Assembly: GCF_000024345.1 (NCBI RefSeq) | Contig: NC_013729.1 | Span: forward strand, 5,394,001 to 5,458,000 | Direction: 5' to 3' | Length of the DNA: 64,000 bases | From: Kribbella flavida DSM 17836 | Lineage (GTDB): Bacteria > Actinomycetota > Actinomycetes > Propionibacteriales > Kribbellaceae | In this document: positions 59,700-64,000 of the stretch, one piece after another | Layout of the letters: every line of letters starts with the position of its first letter | How positions within the stretch are numbered: position 1 is the stretch's first letter | Translations under genes and position numbers: made by a program | The notes under the pieces: model-generated | Database searches by the model: none | What the model saw: only the letters and a program-made list of their open reading frames with translations | Told to the model about the DNA's origin: nothing

Positions 59700-60713
59700 A
59701 TGACTGTGTCGCGTGACTTCCTCGCCGGCCTGCCGAAGGCCGAACTGCACGTCCACCACGTCGGCGCCGCGTCGCCGCGAATCGTGGCGGAACTGGCCGC
59801 CCGGCACCCCGGCTCCCCCGTGCCCACCGACCCGGCCGCGCTCGCGGAGTACTTCGTCTTCACCGACTTCGCGAAGTTCGTCGAGATCTACCTGACCGTG
59901 GTGGACCTGATCACCACGCCCGACGACGTCCGGCTGCTCACCTACGAGATCGCCCGCGAGATGGCCGCCCAGAACATCCGGTACACCGAGCTCACCGTCA
60001 CGCCGTACACGTCGGCGCTGCGCGGGATCGCCCCGGAGGCGTTCTGCGAGGCGATCGAGGACGCACGGACCGCGGCCGAGAAGGAGCTCGGCGTGACGCT
60101 GCGGTGGATCTTCGACATCCCCGGCGAGGCAGGCATCCCGGCCGCCGAGGAGACGCTGCGGATCGCCACCGAGCTCCGGCCCGACGGTCTGGTCGCCTTC
60201 GGTCTCGGCGGACCGGAGATCGGCGTACCGCGGCCGCAGTTCGCGCCGTACTTCGACGCGGCCCGGGCGGCCGGGCTGCACTGCGTTCCGCACGCGGGCG
60301 AGTCCACCGGCCCGCAGACCATCTGGGACGCCGTCCGGGTGCTGAAGGCGGAGCGGATCGGCCACGGCACGTCGGCCATGCAGGATCCCGAGCTGGTCGC
60401 CTACCTGGCCGAGCATCGGATCCCGCTCGAGGTCAGCCCCACCTCGAACGTCGCCACCCAGGCCGTCCGCTCGTACGACGAGCACCCGCTGCCGGCGATG
60501 GTCGACGCGGGCCTGGTCGTCACGATCAACTCCGACGACCCGCCGATGTTCGGCACCGACCTCACCAACGAGTACGCCGTCGCCGCCCGCCTCCTGGGCC
60601 TCGACGAGGCCGGCACCGCCGACCTCGCCAGGACCGCCGTCCGCGAGTCCTTCGCCGACGACACCACCAAGACCGCACTGCTCGCCGAGATCGACGCCTA
60701 CGTCGCCGGCTGA
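59700..60713 (+). CDS. Adenosine deaminase family protein
   Basis: 337-aa metallo-dependent hydrolase of the adenosine/AMP deaminase family. Zinc-binding ELHVHHVG replaces the usual ELHxHLDG: the HxH pair is present but the following residues differ. PHAGE, RIGHGT and NSDDPPMFGT carry the other metal/catalytic residues (His, Glu, His, Asp-Asp). Family deaminates adenosine or related aminopurines; the HHVG variant recurs, as I recall, in a streptomycete clade and may act on aminodeoxyfutalosine or adenine nucleosides. ATG 59700 is used. It is divergent from Sua5 and ends at a strong hairpin. Confidence 0.86.
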   Translation: MTVSRDFLAGLPKAELHVHHVGAASPRIVAELAARHPGSPVPTDPAALAEYFVFTDFAKFVEIYLTVVDLITTPDDVRLLTYEIAREMAAQNIRYTELTVTPYTSALRGIAPEAFCEAIEDARTAAEKELGVTLRWIFDIPGEAGIPAAEETLRIATELRPDGLVAFGLGGPEIGVPRPQFAPYFDAARAAGLHCVPHAGESTGPQTIWDAVRVLKAERIGHGTSAMQDPELVAYLAEHRIPLEVSPTSNVATQAVRSYDEHPLPAMVDAGLVVTINSDDPPMFGTDLTNEYAVAARLLGLDEAGTADLARTAVRESFADDTTKTALLAEIDAYVAG

Positions 60714-60720
60714 GTCCGCA

Positions 60721-60764
60721 GCGTGCGAAGAACCCGGGGCTGTCACCTCGGGTTCTTCGCACGC
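60721..60764. terminator. 15-bp perfect stem-loop between convergent genes
   Basis: GCGTGCGAAGAACCC (60721-60735) pairs exactly with GGGTTCTTCGCACGC (60750-60764), loop 14 bases. It lies 8 bp after the deaminase stop; the right arm encodes the final residues (LRAKNPR) of the convergent metalloprotease. It serves both strands. Confidence 0.72.
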
Positions 60765-62173
60765 AACTGCCACAGCTGGCCAGGACCGGCGGTGAAGGGC
60801 TGCTGGGTGGCGCGCTGGTTGCTCCCGGCATCGGTCACCGCGAGACCGGTCAGGGTGTTCAAGATGCCGTAGCGTCCGCCGCCGACCGGGTGCAGCACCC
60901 AGCGCATGCCGTCCTGGCCGTTGCACCGGTACTGGAGGACCTGGGTGCCGGGTGTGGTACCGCTGTAGGCGCTGTCCGCACACTTGCCGCTGTTGACGTT
61001 CTGCAGCTGCCAGCCGGTCTCGTACAGGAACCGCCAGCGCTGACTGGTCGCGCCGGTATGTTGCTGACGGCCCAGATACGCCAGGTCGGCCACTGACGCG
61101 TCCAGTACGCCGAGCGCACCACCCGACGCCGGGTGTACGAGCTCGAAGACCTGACCGTGCCGTGGCGCGGCCCGAGCGTCCGGGACCGGGCTCTTGATCA
61201 GCCAGTCGCTGTTGGCGATGTTCCAGTGCGTGGCCAGGTAGCTGCCGGCTGGTGGCTTCGGGTGGAAGTAGTCGTCCTTGTTGCAGTCCAGCAGCCGGTC
61301 GCTGTCCTTGTCCGGGCAGACGACCGTCGTGCCCGAGCCGTAGCACATCAGGTCCCACTCGTCGCCGCAGTGGCCGTTGTAGTTCGGTGCCGACGACTGG
61401 ACCGCGCCGAAGGTGTGCCCGAGCTCGTGAGCCGCCGCGTTGAACCCCCAGCAGCCCGCGGACGCGTCCACCCGGGCGTACCCGGTGTTGCGGTTGTTGG
61501 CGTTCTCCAAGCCGGGCCGGTCGTCGACGTACACGGTGGCGACTCCGCAGGTCTTCTGTGCGTCGGCGAAGACCAGGTACTTGCGGTTCGGGTCCTGGTG
61601 GCCGAGCTTCTGGAGCGCGGTGACCATCGGCTCCCAGCCGGCCAGCCCATCAGTCGGCAGGACCACCTCCTGCACCTGGATGCGGCAACCGCCGGGAACC
61701 GCCTCGGTCACGAAGCGCACGTGGCGGCCGGCACCGGTCTGCGCCGCACTGTCGTTGTACGCCGCATCGATCTCGTGCGACCAGGCCCGGAACGACGGCA
61801 GGAACAAGGGCAACCGGGACCGCTGCTGCTTCTCCCTGACGTACATCACCTGGACCCGCTTGCCGGACCGCCCGTCGCCCTCGCAGACGATCGGGTTGGC
61901 CGCCACCGCCGCCTTCGCGATGCCGGCCTTCAGCGGCGCGGCGGGCAGCTCCAGCCTCACCCCGGGAAGCGTCTCCGGGCCTCGGGTGCACTGGTCGGTA
62001 CCGGCCAGCTCGACCCGGCGCAGCCCGGCGCACAGCGCCGCCTCGGACAGCGCTGCCGTCGGCGCGATCGACGCCGGCGCGGTTACTTCCCGCTCCGGCC
62101 TGCTCCCGGACGGCACGCCGTACACGGGCAAGGCCAGTGCCGCCGCGGCCAGCACGCCACCGATCCTGAGCAT
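60743..62173 (-). CDS. Secreted zinc metalloprotease-like protein with ricin-type lectin domain
   Basis: 476-aa exported protein. Signal peptide 1-21 (LRIGGVLAAAALALPVYG). The catalytic region around residues 235-280 has AAHELGHTFGAVQ (His249, Glu250, His253), then NYNGHC and DLMCYG, a Met-turn-like element; the third zinc ligand normally two residues after Gly in metzincins is Gln here, so His268 is a possible substitute. The last ~130 residues form a ricin-B lectin trefoil with repeated QxW-type patterns (SQRWRFLYETGWQLQN, GMRWVLHPVGGGRYGI, GQLWQLRAKN). Likely binds polysaccharide while cutting protein. ATG 62173 is used; TTG 62179 is an alternative. Its 3' end overlaps the terminator hairpin. 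Confidence 0.82.
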   Translation of the reverse strand: MLRIGGVLAAAALALPVYGVPSGSRPEREVTAPASIAPTAALSEAALCAGLRRVELAGTDQCTRGPETLPGVRLELPAAPLKAGIAKAAVAANPIVCEGDGRSGKRVQVMYVREKQQRSRLPLFLPSFRAWSHEIDAAYNDSAAQTGAGRHVRFVTEAVPGGCRIQVQEVVLPTDGLAGWEPMVTALQKLGHQDPNRKYLVFADAQKTCGVATVYVDDRPGLENANNRNTGYARVDASAGCWGFNAAAHELGHTFGAVQSSAPNYNGHCGDEWDLMCYGSGTTVVCPDKDSDRLLDCNKDDYFHPKPPAGSYLATHWNIANSDWLIKSPVPDARAAPRHGQVFELVHPASGGALGVLDASVADLAYLGRQQHTGATSQRWRFLYETGWQLQNVNSGKCADSAYSGTTPGTQVLQYRCNGQDGMRWVLHPVGGGRYGILNTLTGLAVTDAGSNQRATQQPFTAGPGQLWQLRAKNPR

Positions 62174-62418
62174 CAGCAAACAACACTAACTCAGCGCAAG
62201 CAAACAATCACCCACCGCCCCACCCCCTCGGGCCCCCAGCCCCGGCCATGGCTCGACCGGACCGTGAACACCTTGCGGGGAGCTTGACCAGGTCCTACCT
62301 GGTGCACAGTCCCGGTTTCTTGTTCACGGTTCCACCTTCCGGCGGCTCAGTCGGCGAAAGTCGGCCCGCTGACACGCCTCGGGGTTGCTCATCCGGCCGG
62401 GCATGGTTCCCTTGACCG

Positions 62419-63381
62419 GTGCGAAAGCTTCCCGTCCTCCTCACGACCGCGGCGCTGCTGCTCGGCGCCGGCTGCAGCGACGGCCCCGCCGACGCCGGTG
62501 CGGCCCCGTCCACGCCCCCGTCCACGACCCCGGCGACCACCTCGGCACCGACGACGCCCAGCGCCTCACAGGGCGCTCCACCGGCCGAAGGCGACCTGCC
62601 GCGCGGCGGCCGGACGATCTTCCCGCAGCACCAACTGGTCGGCTTCGTCGGTCTGCCCGGTTCCCCCGCGCTCGGCCCGCTCGACAAGGACCTCGACGCC
62701 AAGGCCGCCCGGCTGGAGAAGCTGGCAGCGTCGTACGCCGCCGGCCGCAAGCCGCTGCCGGTGATGGAGCTGATCGTGGTGATCGCCAACGACCACCCCG
62801 GCCGGGACGGCCAGTACCGCAGCCGGCTGAGCGACGAGAAGATCAAGCCGTACCTGGACACCGCCCGCAAGCACAAGATGCTGCTGCTGCTCGACGTCCA
62901 GCCCGGCCGCGCCGACAGCCTGACCGAGATCAAGCGGCTGGAGAAGTGGCTGAAGGAGCCCGACGTCGGCCTGGCCTTCGACCCGGAGTGGGCGGTCGGC
63001 CCCAGTCAGGTGCCGGGCCGGGTCTTCGGCCGCACCACCGGCAGCGAGCTGACCGCGATCGCGACGTACCTGTCCGGGCTGGTCAGAAAGCACGACCTGC
63101 CCGAGAAGGTCTTCGTCTTCCACCAGCTCTCGACCCGCATCCTCAGCAACGAGAAGGCGTACAAGCAGCAGCCCGGCGTCGTCACGATCAAGTCCGTCGA
63201 CGGCATCGGCAACCGCGCCGACAAGGAATCCACCTGGCGCAAGCTCACCCCGACGATGGCCCCGGGCGTGCACGCCGGCTTCAAGCTCTTCTACGAGGAG
63301 GACACCCGCCACGGCGCGCTGATGACGCCGGCCCAGGTCCTCGCCCTCAAGCCCCGCCCGGAGCTGGTGATCTACGAGTAG
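62419..63381 (+). CDS. Putative lipoprotein of unknown function
   Basis: 320-aa exported lipoprotein. Lipobox LLLGAGC with Cys19, then a Ser/Thr/Pro/Ala-rich linker (about 20-60). The globular part has LPVMELIVVIANDHPGRDGQY, AFDPEWAVGPSQVPG, FVFHQLSTRIL and VTIKSVDGIGNRADKESTW; the alternation of strands and helices with a central D-E pair (AFDPEW) suggests a TIM-barrel, possibly glycosidase-like, but no named family is assigned. GTG 62419 starts it. It is convergent with prmC (1-bp gap) and divergent from the metalloprotease. Confidence 0.77.
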   Translation: MRKLPVLLTTAALLLGAGCSDGPADAGAAPSTPPSTTPATTSAPTTPSASQGAPPAEGDLPRGGRTIFPQHQLVGFVGLPGSPALGPLDKDLDAKAARLEKLAASYAAGRKPLPVMELIVVIANDHPGRDGQYRSRLSDEKIKPYLDTARKHKMLLLLDVQPGRADSLTEIKRLEKWLKEPDVGLAFDPEWAVGPSQVPGRVFGRTTGSELTAIATYLSGLVRKHDLPEKVFVFHQLSTRILSNEKAYKQQPGVVTIKSVDGIGNRADKESTWRKLTPTMAPGVHAGFKLFYEEDTRHGALMTPAQVLALKPRPELVIYE

Positions 63382-63382
63382 C

Positions 63383-64000
63383 TCAGATCCGGCGGCCGGT
63401 GGCGAAGCGGTGGCGGCCGGCGAGGTCGAGCTGGTCGCGCACCTCGGTGAACAGGCCGGTGGCGGCGAAGACGGCCGGGGCGGACTCGCCCTGGACGTCG
63501 GCGTGCTCGCAGCCGAACCAGCCGCCGGGTTTCAGCAACCGGCCGGCCGTCGCGGCGACCACCTTGATCTCGTCGAGGCCGTCGTCGCCCGACCACAGCG
63601 CCAGCGCCGGGTCGTGGTCGCGCACCTCGGCGGTGACCGACTCCCAGGCCGTCAACGGGATGTACGGCGGGTTGGCGATCACCGCGTCGACCTGGCCGTC
63701 GAGCTCGGGCAGGCAGCCGTCGATGTCGCCCTCGTGCAACGTCGCGCCGGTGCCCTCGAGGTTGCGGCGGGCCCACCCGCACGCCTCCGGTGACAGCTCG
63801 ACCGCGTGCACGGTGCTGTCCGGGCGCTCGGTCGCGACCGCGCCGGCGATCGCCCCGGATCCGCTGCACAGGTCGACCACCAGCGGTGCCTCGACGTCCT
63901 TCAACCGGTCCAGCATCCAGCCGACCAGCACCTCGGTCTCCGGCCGCGGCACGAACACCCCGGGCCCGACGACCAGCTCGCGGTAGCGGAACGCCGCCGT
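63383..64000 (-). CDS. prmC: Peptide chain release factor N5-glutamine methyltransferase PrmC, C-terminal part (runs off right edge)
   Basis: Partial: 205 codons, reading off the right edge in frame from ACG at 64000. Visible are AFRYRELVVGPGVFVPRPETEVLVGW (the family's PRPETE entry), the SAM-binding VVDLCSGSGAIAGAVA and the catalytic NPPYIP. PrmC methylates the GGQ glutamine of release factors 1 and 2. In related genomes it stands next to prfA and sua5; here 3.7 kb (deaminase, protease, lipoprotein) separates it from Sua5. Confidence 0.93.
   Translation of the reverse strand, partial: TAAFRYRELVVGPGVFVPRPETEVLVGWMLDRLKDVEAPLVVDLCSGSGAIAGAVATERPDSTVHAVELSPEACGWARRNLEGTGATLHEGDIDGCLPELDGQVDAVIANPPYIPLTAWESVTAEVRDHDPALALWSGDDGLDEIKVVAATAGRLLKPGGWFGCEHADVQGESAPAVFAATGLFTEVRDQLDLAGRHRFATGRRI

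Overview
The window is GC-rich (roughly 70%) actinobacterial chromosome with dense GTG/ATG-started genes, G-rich ribosome binding sites and few AT-rich spots. Lineage clues are NucS (the actinobacterial/archaeal mismatch endonuclease), an F420/PPOX-type protein, DUF2550 behind the atp operon, a MurA with Asp in place of the fosfomycin-reactive Cys, MeaA, and a separate (unfused) ATP synthase delta subunit. A Propionibacteriales/Kribbella-like soil actinomycete is a reasonable guess, but species is inference. No tRNA, rRNA, CRISPR array, insertion sequence, prophage or plasmid origin was seen.

Layout. 1-9.4 kb: the start of a fatty-acid desaturase, a LuxR-type two-component system, a DGPF protein, a family 2 glycosyltransferase, a complete polar amino-acid ABC transporter, a divergent AraC/PhyH pair and a membrane protein. 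9.4-15 kb: two convergently flanked APH-fold phosphotransferases, a 29-bp minisatellite, a duplicated-and-fused 3-hydroxyacyl-CoA dehydrogenase and a methyltransferase with a degenerate N-terminal domain. 15-20 kb: nucS, a small unknown gene coupled to glmS, a secreted phytase-like protein and a D-amino-acid oxidase-like flavoprotein. 20-29 kb: a MocR regulator divergent from an AhpD-like/ICL-PEPM pair, then a six-gene leftward block (glycosidase-like protein, lipoprotein hydrolase, PPOX protein, Zn-alcohol dehydrogenase, two unknowns). 29-42 kb: meaA, a STAS protein, an ECF sigma/CU044_5270 pair, a secreted RCC1-repeat protein, an ATP-grasp protein, a DUF3516 Ski2-like helicase, and a TetR-controlled divergent unit.

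42-64 kb is the conserved core: fabV, murA, PduO-type adenosyltransferase, a second divergent AraC/PhyH pair, sppA, DUF2550, the full atpIBEFHAGDC operon, an AtpI-like membrane protein, wecA, Sua5 and prmC. From memory, the order prmC-sua5-wecA-atp-DUF2550-adenosyltransferase-murA resembles the Mycobacterium tuberculosis Rv1300-Rv1315 block; here it is interrupted by an adenosine deaminase/metalloprotease/lipoprotein insert (59.7-63.4 kb) and by the AraC/PhyH plus sppA insert (45.4-48.9 kb).

Functional links: glmS, murA and wecA make and use UDP-GlcNAc for the envelope; MeaA needs adenosylcobalamin, which the PduO-type enzyme makes; HADH fusion, FabV and MeaA belong to acyl-CoA metabolism. 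I found no convincing new multi-gene defence or biosynthetic system. The most unusual items are the minisatellite, the degenerate phosphatase-methyltransferase fusion, the two independent AraC/PhyH pairs, the zincin with an altered third ligand, the 53-bp palindrome and the small hairpin-capped gene ahead of glmS.
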